From: Trichoplax adhaerens
Lineage: Eukaryota > Placozoa > Uniplacotomia > Trichoplacea > Trichoplacidae
Direction: 5' to 3'
NCBI RefSeq assembly: GCF_000150275.1
Contig: NW_002060944.1
Location: forward strand, 6,484,564 to 6,548,563
Length of the DNA: 64,000 bases
Part shown: one piece after another, positions 37,601-49,202 of the stretch
Layout: each line of letters opens with the position of its first letter
How positions within the stretch are numbered: position 1 is the stretch's first letter
Notes under the pieces: model-generated
The model's input: only the letters and a program-made list of their open reading frames with translations
What the model was told of the DNA's origin: nothing
Databases searched by the model: none
Program-made: the position numbers and the translations under genes

Positions 37601-38988
37601 AAATAAGTATTGGTTCACTTTGCGATATTCATTATAATCTATTTGAACAAATCACCAATATATGACGTAGTCTTGAAATTGTTAACTAACTTACAAAATA
37701 ATGAATATATACTAAGTACAATTTGACATTAATCGCATCTACTATTGAATCTATCGTAAGGTCTTTATGGATAATAATAATTTATCACAGTATATTGTCC
37801 GTATGTAGAACCAATTGTTAAGTACAGATATAATTTAAGCATGAGTACATCCATAATTATTTACAAGATCTAGATAAACAGCGCATTTCATTTACTGATG
37901 TGTATTAAATGTATAGAAATTTAATTTTATATAACCAAGATCGAATCGATATGAAAGTGTTTACAATTTACATAAAGTAATAAGATGTGAAGGAATGTAT
38001 ACTTATTAAACGAATAAACCTTACTTTTTCGGGTAAGCAGCTAAACAACTACTTTGTATGCCATCAACAAGATATCTTAGGAATTCGTGTGCATCTTCTT
38101 GACGCCCAAACTGAATATGACTAGCAATATCTATTAAGATTCAATGATATCAAGTTATAGGTATTGAATTTAATGTAAATGATAGTATGGATGAATTCCA
38201 AAAGTTATTAAAAACAAAGAAGCATGTTTTATTGATTAGATAGTTCTAAATTGAGGTTTATTATTTGAATAGTAAGATAATTTTTACTTTTTAGTTTATT
38301 AACAATCGGCCAAGGTTTAACCGACGAGCCATTGGACTTTAAACAGCGTACCATCAGACTTTGTAATTCACATAGTACACAAAAGCCAATTTTTCTACCT
38401 ATAAGGAAAGGCAAACATAGAACGATTAAGATTATAAGAATTAGATTATTGAACGTGAAGATTATTAAGATGATACAATAGAGTTAATGTCGTACCCTAA
38501 AATGTACGTAAAATGTAGCTTATTAATAAGATTGTAACATAATATAATCAAATAGTGCACTTACAGTCTTTTTTGTGTTGTTCAGCTAAGGCATAATTAG
38601 CTAAGGGTGGTGTATAACATAAACATTGCAGGACTGAATTTAAATAGCAAGTGTTACCAAGGTTAACAAGACCAGCACCAATAGGCTTTATCTTATTCCA
38701 AGTTAATTTGATATTACTATCAGGATAAATAATGACTTTTGGAGATGGTATACCATCGTGTTGACGCGAATTGTTATCGTCATTCTTTGATGGAGACGAT
38801 TGTTCCTGTTCATTTGCAGGCTTGCTCTTGCCACTATTTAATGGTACATATTTCTTTTTCAACTCTGTATAACTTTTATCAGCAACCTTTTCGGCAATAA
38901 AATCGATATCTTGTAGTAAGACTTCTCTGGTCGATGATGCTAACTGACTGTCGTCAAAGGTTGAAGCCGTTATTCTTTGCTCTGGCAT
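34617..38988 (-). CDS. USP36: USP36-like ubiquitin carboxyl-terminal hydrolase
   Basis: Thirteen exons join in frame (38565-38988, 38288-38398, 38025-38130, 37502-37569, 37270-37340, 37108-37190, 36906-36983, 36600-36819, 36384-36455, 36199-36277, 34999-36111, 34818-34918, 34617-34679) to give about 862 residues; human USP36 has 1121. The USP domain starts at [14 protein letters not shown] with catalytic Cys114; [14 protein letters not shown], a zinc-binding pair of CxxC motifs (QCAQCKY and YTCSKCK), the catalytic His in CNSGHYYCY (about residue 368) and YCMNDSHV follow. The 1.1-kb exon encodes a disordered Lys/Ser tail with runs such as [16 protein letters not shown], resembling the nucleolar-targeting tail of USP36. 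The C-terminus keeps [16 protein letters not shown] and PFQRYQ, matching the human end. Known USP36 acts in nucleoli on ribosome-biogenesis substrates. The last exon's acceptor is the least certain point. USP42 is the alternative, but the C-terminal match favours USP36. Confidence 0.92.
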
Positions 38989-40398
38989 GCTTTATTGAAG
39001 AATGTTGACAGACGACTAGTTATAAACGTAGTATCATGCAGGTTTAATTGGCTAAGGATGCAAAGGAATTAGTAAAAGATGAAATAGCACATGTATCTAC
39101 TTTACTCTCTTGTTAAGATTGGATAAGCACGGATAAATGATTATAGACTTGATTGCTTGCTAGATCAAGGTGGCAACGTTGTCATTCATTGACAATATCG
39201 CTGGGTACAATGATTGATTTCGATGTGGGTAAGATGGATACATAAATGATTTGAAAGATAGATCGAATGTAAGATAGTAATACAGTTTCATTAATAACAA
39301 CTTGAATGATATTATTATTTATCTGGTGAGCCTTTCTTGATGATCGTAAAGTATTCAATTCATTAATATGATTATCTACCTATGCCTGCCTCTACTGTCA
39401 TTTATTAAAATGGATTTATGGATCAATTTCATCGGACACTTACCGATTTCAAGATAGACCGTTAATTTTGCTTGCTTGATGCAACTTGGATGGATTAATC
39501 AAGTCATCAACGAGTAAAAGACATCCAATTACAATATGAACAGCTAGAATCCAATGACGATATGAAAAATTTCTTTGGAAACAGCAACTACCTCTAATTG
39601 ATGAGGTAATCCAAGCGCGCGAAATCGGATTCACCCCTCATGACCAGGTGTTACCACCAATGTTCTATCTCGACTGTGCGAGTCTACGTAATCGTATTTA
39701 GTCTATTCTGTGATTTTCTATTGATCGTATACTATCCAAATACGTAGAACCTTGATCCTGTTGGCGTAATCGAATAGGTTTGATCTGCAATCACCAGCTC
39801 TGTCCTCGCCAATTTAATGCAGCAGCGATGTCTGCCTATAGGCTCTGCAGGTAATCGGCAGGAATCGTCCTTGAGATTCTTACTATTTCAACATGAGTAC
39901 CTATGATGTATACTACCCGGTACACCAATTTACGCGATATGCCACACTATAGTAGTAGAAAATACTTTCGATACAGTACTGTATTCTCTCACAGCATGGC
40001 CGTCGCCATGATGTCAATCGACGAGCAAGGGGCGTCACCTATTACACGTGTGGTGCCATAGTGATTGACTGCAAACTGTGAAAGTGATGTCACCCATGTC
40101 AACACCACTACAGTAATACTATGACAAAATGACGTCAACAAAGACGATTGCATACACACGTGTTACAACCGTACATTGGTATCGACTCATCTCCACGGGT
40201 GACATCCTTTTTGCTACAGTACACCCTAGCCCTTGCCCTAGCCCTAACCCTAAGCCTAACTTGAACCCTAGCAGTACAGTACTACGCATGTACAGTACAG
40301 TACAGTGTATTGTATCCTACTGATTCATGGTCCAGTACTGTACGGTACTGTAAATCTGCAACGCTGTACTGTAGCGATCTCCAAGTGGAAGAAAAACA
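38989..40398. other. Intergenic between divergent USP36 and MED11
   Basis: The two genes are transcribed away from each other and share this 1.4-kb spacer, which must hold both promoters. It contains a telomere-like tract (40223-40273) and GTAC-rich sequence just before the MED11 ATG. The frame at 39449-39634 is not supported. Confidence 0.6.
40223..40273 (+). repeat. Interstitial telomere-like CCCTAA/CCCTAG tract
   Basis: About eight consecutive hexamer-like units of CCCTAG, CCCTTG, CCCTAA, GCCTAA and the like. The consensus CCCTAA is the complement of TTAGGG, the usual animal telomere repeat. It is degenerate and internal, so not a chromosome end. Confidence 0.75.
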
Positions 40399-41696
40399 AT
40401 GGCGACTGCTACTGTCGAAAGCAGAATCGATGAATTAGATAAAACGAGAAAGGTTAGGCGATAAATCTATTTACCAAATTGCTCACATAATATTCATAAG
40501 CATGAACTAAGACTCAACAGTAAATAATACTTATCAAAATAATGAACATGATGGGATGATCAATTCATGACGAGATTGAAAAAATTCTGCAATTAAGATG
40601 AGCTAAGGAATATCCATAGTAACTCAGCAGGCCATCCTAAGTTATAACCATGATCAAGAATAAATGATCATCGTCTACTGCAACTTGGATTGCCTTTTCA
40701 TGGGCGTTATGGTAGCTCATAAACTGATAATACTGTCACAATTTAGATTCATTTAACGCCATGTGCTATTGTTCTATTTTTAATAGCTTCAGTGGCAGAG
40801 CTATCCAATGAGTGTACTGGACGACTATTCCTATTTCTATTCACAGTTATAGGGGAATGCTCATACAGCTAGTAAAATGGACCTCCAAATACTCTACATT
40901 GCATAGTTTATAAGACCATTTCATACGTAGATAGGCTATTTCATAAAATAGATAGCATCATATTAATATCATACTGATAGAGCTAATATGAATTCAACCA
41001 GCTAAAATAGCTTTATATCATTTTCAAATTAATTCATTCTTAAATATTCGCATTACAGAAAGTACTCAATGTCGTCGAAATTGCTGATCAAATCTTGAAA
41101 GAACTATCAAACGATCATCCGTCCACCCAATCTGTTAAAAGTTCTACAACTACATTTGCGTCCCTACTGGAAAGCATCGAGCGTGAACTAACCCAACATA
41201 TTAATCATTTACTCTCAGTAACGAAGGAACAACAACAAGAACAAGTAACTTATACTCAGGAAAAGGTAACGATGTAGAAATAATATACCACCGTATACAC
41301 GCGTATTGCCTGTCGTAGATTTTACGTTATTATATTTTGCTCGTGGTTACTGTACATCAGTATCTCTGAAATTATTCAGCTTATTATAACATTTATCTAT
41401 ACTTGCCTATATCAATTTAATAGTACTCTAGTCGCTAAACAGTAATCCGACTGCGTAGAAGAAGTAAATGAATGTATTTCGCTGTAGGGTAGTTGAACGT
41501 CTGTATTTTGAAGCAGCATAATCGAAGATAAAATTCGAAACTGTTACTAAAGAATCAAATTTTTATACAGGATTGTGAATTGGCATTAATGAGAGTAAGT
41601 CAAATAAAAAAAATGGTTGAAAAGGCTATTGAATTGCACCGGTCTCCAGTTGCAAGTACCCAACACGGTGATATTGAACCTATGGACGAATCTTAA
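40399..41696 (+). CDS. MED11: Mediator complex subunit 11
   Basis: Three exons, 40399-40452, 41059-41265 and 41571-41696, all with phase-0 junctions and clean GT-AG signals, encode 128 residues; human MED11 has 117. The start MATATVESRIDELDKTRK, then VLNVVEIADQILKELS, an SLLESIERELTQHINHLLSV helix and, in the last exon, CELALMRVSQIKKMVEKAIE follow the order and helical pattern of human MED11 (EDIEREIGAILQNAGTVILELS, EAELSAQIRYLTQV, CQMALKRVDYARLKL). The family is a small coiled-coil subunit of the Mediator head module that pairs with MED22 in RNA polymerase II transcription. The first ATG is preceded by a GTAC-rich tract. No stop or frame defect seen. Confidence 0.88.
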
Positions 41697-42791
41697 ATAT
41701 TCCATTCCAAACGACGAAATAGCCTTTTCTACGGAATACGAGATAGCGGGTCTTATCTATCCTAAAGCTTGTACTTAATTTTTAATATATGATTTAACTT
41801 ATATAAGAAATAGTCGATTAAAGCAATGTTATGATCCTCTTACTATTCGCTATCTTGCTTTAAGTAATATTGTACTTTTTCGAATTTCGAAGCAGTGTAA
41901 AAGCTCGATGTAAAATTTAGCAGCTGACGCTACCAACTGGATGTTGTTTCCGATACCCTACTAACTTTGCTGGTGCTTCATTAATGAAGTATGGATAATA
42001 ATTGTAATATATTTTATCAGAAGAAATTCGCATTAACAGCAACAAAGATTAGAATTCGGTCGTATAGATGGATTTATTTTTAATGTTTTTTTTCCTTAAC
42101 ATTTAATTGCATTGTCCTTCATAGCTATCATCTATAAAGCTAATGTTATTTTAGCGTTTTCGGTAAAAATATCTAGCTTGATAACTTTCTATCGCATCAT
42201 GATACTAAATGTATTGTATGAATGCCTACGCGAAAGTCTGCGCTTACGTAGTTTACAGATAGTGCTTAAAAGCACATCATTTTCTATTGTACAACTAATA
42301 CTCTAGACACTGTCCTTTCACATAGAATCTTAAAATACTTTGAAAATACGTAACTGTTTACCAAATCTGGCTGAAATGATCCCTTATTTTGGTATGCATT
42401 GTAAATAAATGTAAAGATAATTTATATGGCGATTCCATCACATTGCCAGCGTCGCACACTTAGCCTGTAACATATGCAATATTTGTTACATCATCACTGA
42501 AGCATTATGATACGGCCAGCGCTAATTTAGACATACTGAACACAATAATAAATTTGCTGTTCCAATCGAAAACATAAAACAATCTTGTACTAAATTTGTC
42601 TTCAAATTGATTATTCTAAGTATCTAATACCAAAATACAAGAAGGAATACTGATTCCTTATCATAATCAAGGTAGCTTTCTTTCTTGATTGAACGATTTA
42701 GCATAGAGCTGCCCTAATAATTTAATTAGGGAATAAAATTCTGTTAACTACTATATCGAAAGAATTACAAAAAAACGATTTTTTTTCAATC
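41697..42791. other. Intergenic between convergent MED11 and SNX8
   Basis: Only 1.1 kb separates the two stop codons, so both 3' untranslated regions lie here. No further gene recognised; the frame at 42112-42306 has no family resemblance. Confidence 0.6.
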
Positions 42792-45700
42792 TTAATGCGG
42801 AGAACTAGGCGGAGAGTTTGCATTATTCTGTGAAACCATATTGCCAACAATTGGAATCATTTTTTCCCATGCAGCCAATTTCTAGTAAGGAAGGAATATT
42901 TTTAACCTTTTCAATCACTGATAATCCTACAAGGCTAAATCAACATTGTTAATACCTCTTTATGATTCTTAATTTGTTGACTGATAAGTTCCTGAAATGA
43001 TAGTGCAAATAGCTCCATATTGGCATGGACAAGCTGAGTTTCCATATGGACACAGTGAAGTGAATAGTAATTTCGAAATTCCATATTTGAAATTTCACTT
43101 TCTTGCTGTTAATGTGATAAAAAGGTAAATAACTGCTATAATTTAATTAATCAATGCACAATTGATGTGCTATTTGATAGAAATAAGTGTATACCTCGAT
43201 AATACGCGATTCTAATTGATCTACGGTATTTCCCTGTTTCATATGAAGTAGAAGACCAACAGATTAGAAACATTATAGACTCTCCTTTGTACACTTTCGA
43301 ATTATTACTAATGTAGCTGAAAAGTATATAATAATCATCCCTTACAGCTTCGTGTCCCTTAGCTTGAGCTGAAATTTGCCTTTTTTTCATTGAAGACATC
43401 TTCTGTAAAGCAGATTGATGATCTTTTATTACACCTTTCTCATGGCGATCACATAGATCCTATAAAATTGATTAACAACAACAATGTTAACAAAAGATAT
43501 AACAACGAAATTACTTCTACTGAACTATACTAATGGCATACTTTATATGAAGTTAAAATGTCCATAAATTGGTTAAAGATTTCGAATGATCCGTCTTCAG
43601 CCCCTTGAATCTTTAGTTAAGAATTATATTAGCGTTTTGGAACAAACTCGTGATGAGTTGAAGCATATATAGAATATAAATGGGCATAACATTTGTGTTT
43701 ATGTCCAATGAAAGAAATAATTATCGCTTCATAGGTAAGGAATTACTATGTTATTTCTCACTTGATTTATTCCTATATCCGCTACTTCGTTAAAGTAGCC
43801 TGTTAAAGATTTGAAGACGCCTTTTAATTGATTCCAAGTGTGGCTATTACCACAAGCCCAAGCAGAGCTAGCGTGAGACTCGTTAGCTAAATTGCTGAAA
43901 TAAAAGCATATCAATTACTTAATGTATTATCATAATTACAAAATTAACAGATATGTTCAATAGAAATAATCTACAACAATTGTGGATTGTACGGGCATAC
44001 GTCATACCTCAATTCGCTACCGAATTGCTGCCAATCTCGAGCATCCACTACAAGCGGAAGAATACGTGTATAATTCATGGTTAATACTTGGATTTAACAC
44101 AATATTCTTATAAAGGATAATAATCAAACATTAAATTCAAGTAACAAAAAATCATTCCTCTACAAGAATTCAATCACTTCTAATAAAGTAGGGCTATAAA
44201 TCTACAGTCAAGTCATGATATCGCAATGATCTACCAGCAACTATGTTATAACAATTTTTAAATCACCTCCTGATCTTGTTATGATGTTTTCTATTATTTC
44301 TCTTAACTTTGATACACTACCAAGGACATTACGAAGTAGTTCCTTACTTTCATTGAAACTAACTTGCGTATCTATTGGAACGAGATCCTAGACAGACAAT
44401 CAAAATTAGTTCAAGTTCAATAGCAATACAGAAGATGGTGAAAACATTGTAAATGCAAACCTTTGCTTTGCCGGCAAGAGGGCTTGTAACAAATTCATCC
44501 GGTAAATTTCGAAATTTATCCTTCATTTTATTTTGAAAATCCTTCAATTTACGAACAATTAAGAAAGTAGAGCCGTATCAGACAAATTTTATCTTTTATA
44601 TAGAGTTCAAAAGGAGCAATACAATAAGAAAATGCCATGATATAATTAGTTAATTATCGTAGACTTCTACTTACAGAAACGCCAGCCGTTAAAAAGTAGA
44701 CTACAATTTCTGAGTCATGTACCACAGGGTGTCGACAAATCAATGATAAATATCGACGTAATGCGCGACAACGTGCTTCCAGAAACTCTCGTGTAGCTAG
44801 CAGATGAAATATTACACAATTATAGAGATATATACAACAGAGAGTAAAAAGAAAGGTGGAATTTAGACATTAATATCTCTATAATACTCTACCAGCTAAT
44901 TTCTTAGGTGGCAGGCGTGGAATTGCTCGATAAGGGAACCTCTGTAGCAAAACTTCATGTAGCGCACAGAAATCGCTGTAACGTCGGCAAACCGTCGATT
45001 TTGTTCTCTAATCAAAGTAAGGATATTCGTTAGGATTACAATAATAATAATTACATTTGCCCTGCATTTCAAAGAATATTCGAATACAAGCGGTAACTAG
45101 ATAATGAACGATAAGAGTTATATCGGTTAGCACTACAACAATTATAACAGCTTGATGGCAAACAGTGCCTGTAATATCCGTTTTTGTAGCATACAGTAAT
45201 CTAGTTCCACGAAATAATCAACAGAATCATTGAAATCATATCTTAACAGAGCAATATCTTGTGACTCATCTTATTGTCTTCTTACGAAATTTTCAATCGA
45301 ACGATACAAACCTCATTGTATACTGTGTATTCCACATGCTTCAGAAACAATCCTTTCTTTTCAGGAACTATTTCTACATTAACACTATTCAAATCTTCTA
45401 ATTCTCTGTATGTGTAGTTTAATAAGGTAGGAGTCTTTTCCCTTTGCAAACGTAGATTTAAAAGCTTCAAGTCTGATAAATCACCAAGGGAAGGTGTGGG
45501 ATAATCTGTTGAAATAACACTTGATTAAACGCTAAGATTATATTACAGTCCAATAAATCAAAGTATTAATCTCTAAAAATGTAAAATTCTACTTCATTTT
45601 TTAATAATACTTTTTATTCGCTCGAGCATATTTAAGTACTGCCTAAAATTTCAATTTTGTTTAATATTGTGATAAGGCTGTTCTTTTTAGGGTGTACTAA

Positions 45701-48700
45701 GAAAGTAAGAATTTAATATAGTATAATACCTAATAGAGCTTGTTAGCTTGTAGAAATGGTGTTTTTATAATTTAATTATTCAGCAAGATTTATCTTGCTA
45801 TCGGCAATCATGTAACGCATATTAGGACAATATACATTATACTGTATAGCAAGACATAGCTTGATATTGTCAGCGATGCAATGTCTACTAGGACAATATA
45901 CATTTTACAGCAAGACTTCTCTCGATATCGTCAGCCATGTAATACATATTAGGACAATATGCATCATATAGCCAGACTTATCTTGATATTATTAGCCTTG
46001 CAACGTATACCAGAACAGCATACAATACGTAGCAAGATTTATTTTGACATAGTCAGTCATGCGACGCATATTAGGACAATGTGTGTATATAGTAGTATTT
46101 ATTACTGAGACGATTGCAGCCTGGCCTATCTATTGCCTTGTTGTATTTTTGCTTTATCATCTATATTCGTTGGTGTTAACAGGCGCAAGGGCAATAAGGT
46201 GTTAAAAGCCGATTCACTCATACTTCTCAATTTGTAATACTCACCAGCTGAATCGATGGCGTCTAGAGCTTCTAAATTATACGTCTTCCCTTGTTGCGCC
46301 AAAGCAGCCAAGGCTAATGCCTTATACAATTTTTCACGACTAATATCATCGTCTTTCCTTACGCCCAAACATTCATAAATCTAAGAGTACATATATATAA
46401 TGGATACCGATATTAAAATTTACTGTTAATACCATCGATCCTGATAATTTATAGAATCAACATTTAAAAGTCGATTTTGGGATTAGCAATTCATCATCAA
46501 TAGTAATTAAAACAGTCCATCTTAAAATGTGATTAAATCGATCAAAAAATGTAATAAGGAGCTTCGTCCATAGTACGCGTATAGTATTTTAATAACGTCC
46601 GTTCAACATTAAATCAACAGATATTGATTCGAGTCCATGTATTGTAAAAGTACTCTACCTCAATCAGGACTGAAAATAATGATTCATTGCTATAGTAATT
46701 TTGTTATAATTTATCTTACTGACGATTTGCAGCTTTGTTGTTGTAATAATTTAATTTAGTATTTACATTGCTATAGTAATTTTGCTATCCTCTACAAAAC
46801 TCCTGATAATATGTTATACGCATACACTATACAGTAAACGATACGTCTATACAGTATGTTATATATAGGTTATATACTCATAGTATTACAATAGTGTCCA
46901 GTCCCGTAATATTATTACGTAATCACTTTTCGGTATTCAAGGTTTACTATACTGTACGAGTATATAGTGCATAGATACAGTGTATAGTATAGTGTACATG
47001 TGCTATACTGTACTGTGTATAACTCGTACATCATACCGTACATTAGGTCAATTAACGCTGGAAAGGAATCAACAATTTTTTTCAATTTCATTTTAATTTT
47101 ATATCCGCATTAGTTATTAAATGACTCTAGTTCCTAAATACTGCATTCATGAGTCATTTAGAGATATTAAGGTTCACTAATGACTAGCGTAATCTACTGT
47201 AATCTAATTACTGTAACATTACATTTTGTGCATGCTCAGTCAGTTGATTGCGGATTCTAAAAACTTCCCAATTCCTTCCTATTTTACAGTTAATAATTAC
47301 TAACTCGTGGACAAACGTAAAGTAAGAGAGTCTAAGTAGGGATTTAAGTGTTAACTACATTGCAGATATATAAGACTAACAATACAGAAAGATACCATCA
47401 TACATGCAGAAAATAGCCTCTTTGTTACTTTATAGAAGAACGTTCAACACCCAAATTTTATCGTATTGATGTTGGCACTTGTCATTCAGCCTCTAGTGTA
47501 AATACTGTATATCATATTTTATCCCAACAGGGAGGGATACTATCTTACCTACGCTATCGTAGTGGTATAATAATTAGAATCGTTGATTATCATAAATGTC
47601 TGTGTATAATCACCAAGTTCAACCTGATCTGCAACACTCGTTGTACTGTGCAACACTTGTCAGTATAAGTATATGCTGTCGTAGACAATTTACAATAAAA
47701 AAGCATGACATCCAAATGATGATAGAGTTTGTAACCCATTTCAATAAGCTTATTTAAAGCCCTAAGAATAATTAAATTGGGAATTTTAAAATCATATACT
47801 GTGTTATTAATTATTTCCCATCTAGCACAACGCCCTAAATGCAGTACTAATCTTGTCAATGATGTATATCATTGACAAGCTTTAAAAGTGTTGCTTTTAC
47901 CATTATTTAAAAAAACGTCATCATTCGCTATTTCACCTATTGATGCAATATTATACAGCCATTAGCTCTAGCCAAGTCATAAAGAGCTGGTTGATTTTTC
48001 ACTACTGTACGTATGATTGCGGTAAATATTAGCATTGATATCTTTACTCTGTCATTAGAGATTTTTATGAACAGAATCAAAGTTAACCAACCCTATATAG
48101 CGCAGTGGTCTGATAGCCTAGGTGTTACATTCTCTAAATTTAGAAACAACAATACTATAATCGCAATTTCCCTTGATAAGATTACCTTCGACAGCCACAG
48201 TCAAGCTAGACATGCGATAACAAGACCATAAAAATAATAATAACGTTTGTGATCGCTTACCTACAGGGACTTTTCGATTTTTTTATCCAGGGTAAAAAAC
48301 CGACAAGTCGCTGTCACCTATAAAGCAAAGCATCACTCAACTAATTATTTTATTGATGGATATGAAAATTAACCATTACTAGGCGATCATGTTGATATAT
48401 GGCACCTAAAGTACATTTATGCGTGCGTCTGAGCTACACCCTCTAATGAACTAATTAATTATTCTGACTACAACCGTAAATGGTTTAAAACAGTTGTAGT
48501 ATCTGTTTCCGTGTGCAATACACACGAATAGCAAGCGCTGTGAAGGAGGAATTACTTCCATCATTTCTACAACCGTCGTATTTAAAGTATCGTTCATCAA
48601 AACGCGCAAGTTATATCGGCGTGATAAAATTAATAACTGTATCAAATCTGTACATCGTAAAGCTTGCGAAAGGCATAAACACAATTGATAGAGGGTAAAA

Positions 48701-49202
48701 TAGTTGAAGAGCTATCTTTAGGGGTTGAAACAGAGTAAAACAGCCTGGGTCAATTTCAATCGTTGACAGTGAAGATGAATATGGATAAATAAGGATAAAA
48801 AATGAAACTAGTATCAATGACTTGATCCCATGAGATCAATATTTTCGATCATTTATTATTTTATTCTACTGTACTAGCAGTTTCATATTTGATCGTGATC
48901 GATTCTAATTACCACTAAGATTGCAGATAATTGACCGCTATTAGCTGTGGAAATGTTGGATTGATTTAAAATAAAATACGACGCTTCTATAGAAAGAGCT
49001 CTACAAGACTTTCCCTATCATTACTTACGGCGGATAGCGTTTGCTTGGGTAAGCTTGATTTCATGAGTACTTTAACGAAGACATCCTTATCTACTTTGCC
49101 AGATCCGCGCTGACAAGTTTGCTGGTAAACTTCACGATAAAATGATGGCACCGTATCTACCAATGGTGTATCACACATCATATACAAAAGATAATAAATC
49201 AT
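42792..49202 (-). CDS. SNX8: Sorting nexin 8 with N-terminal EH-like domain
   Basis: Fourteen exons join in frame (49029-49202, 46245-46380, 45312-45505, 44893-45007, 44675-44796, 44461-44541, 44267-44387, 44008-44086, 43762-43894, 43542-43610, 43346-43459, 43195-43233, 42956-43105, 42792-42881) to give 538 residues. An EH-like region (FYREVYQQTCQRGSGKVDKD, KLYKALALAALAQQGK) precedes the PX domain (PEKKGLFLKHVEYTV, CRRYSDFCALHEVLL, RFPYRAIPRLPPKK), which binds phosphoinositides, and then a BAR-type coiled coil (DLCDRHEKGVIKDHQ, VDQLESRIIE, NYYSLHCVHMETQLVH). The end SPPSSPH echoes the human TPPCSPPEDG. Known SNX8 and yeast Mvp1 act in endosome-to-Golgi and endosomal recycling traffic. ATG codons at 49202 and 49181 are both possible starts. 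Intron 1 is 2.6 kb and holds a possible ankyrin/SOCS relic; intron 2 holds a minisatellite. Confidence 0.94.
45781..46092 (+). repeat. 61-bp minisatellite in SNX8 intron 2
   Basis: Five units start near 45781, 45848, 45909, 45970 and 46031. Each contains AGCAAGAYTTATCTTGATAT, then GTCAGCCATG and CATATTAGGACAATAT variants. Spacing is 61 bp apart from a slightly longer first unit. Units have diverged by many substitutions. Confidence 0.88.
47590..48010 (-). pseudogene. Possible ankyrin/SOCS-box (ASB-like) relic
   Basis: Inside SNX8 intron 1, same strand. A segment reading VKNQPALYDLARANGC is ankyrin-like. After stops and a frame change, an open stretch contains LHLGRCARWEIINNTV, then KIPNLIILRALNKLI, whose spacing of a Leu-His-Leu/Arg-Cys helix and an IP-x-L-x(4)-L pattern resembles a SOCS box of ASB proteins. 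A perfect 12-bp hairpin (47852-47863 with 47868-47879, loop GTAT) sits exactly between the broken frames. The resemblance is short and may be chance. Confidence 0.28.

Noticed and set aside
38989-40398. Idea of a shared core bidirectional promoter for USP36 and MED11
   Set aside because: The start codons are 1.4 kb apart and no shared promoter element was recognisable, so separate promoters are as likely.
48091-48190. A-box-like word TAGCGCAGTGG suggesting a tRNA gene
   Set aside because: No matching acceptor or D stem and no B box at the right distance.
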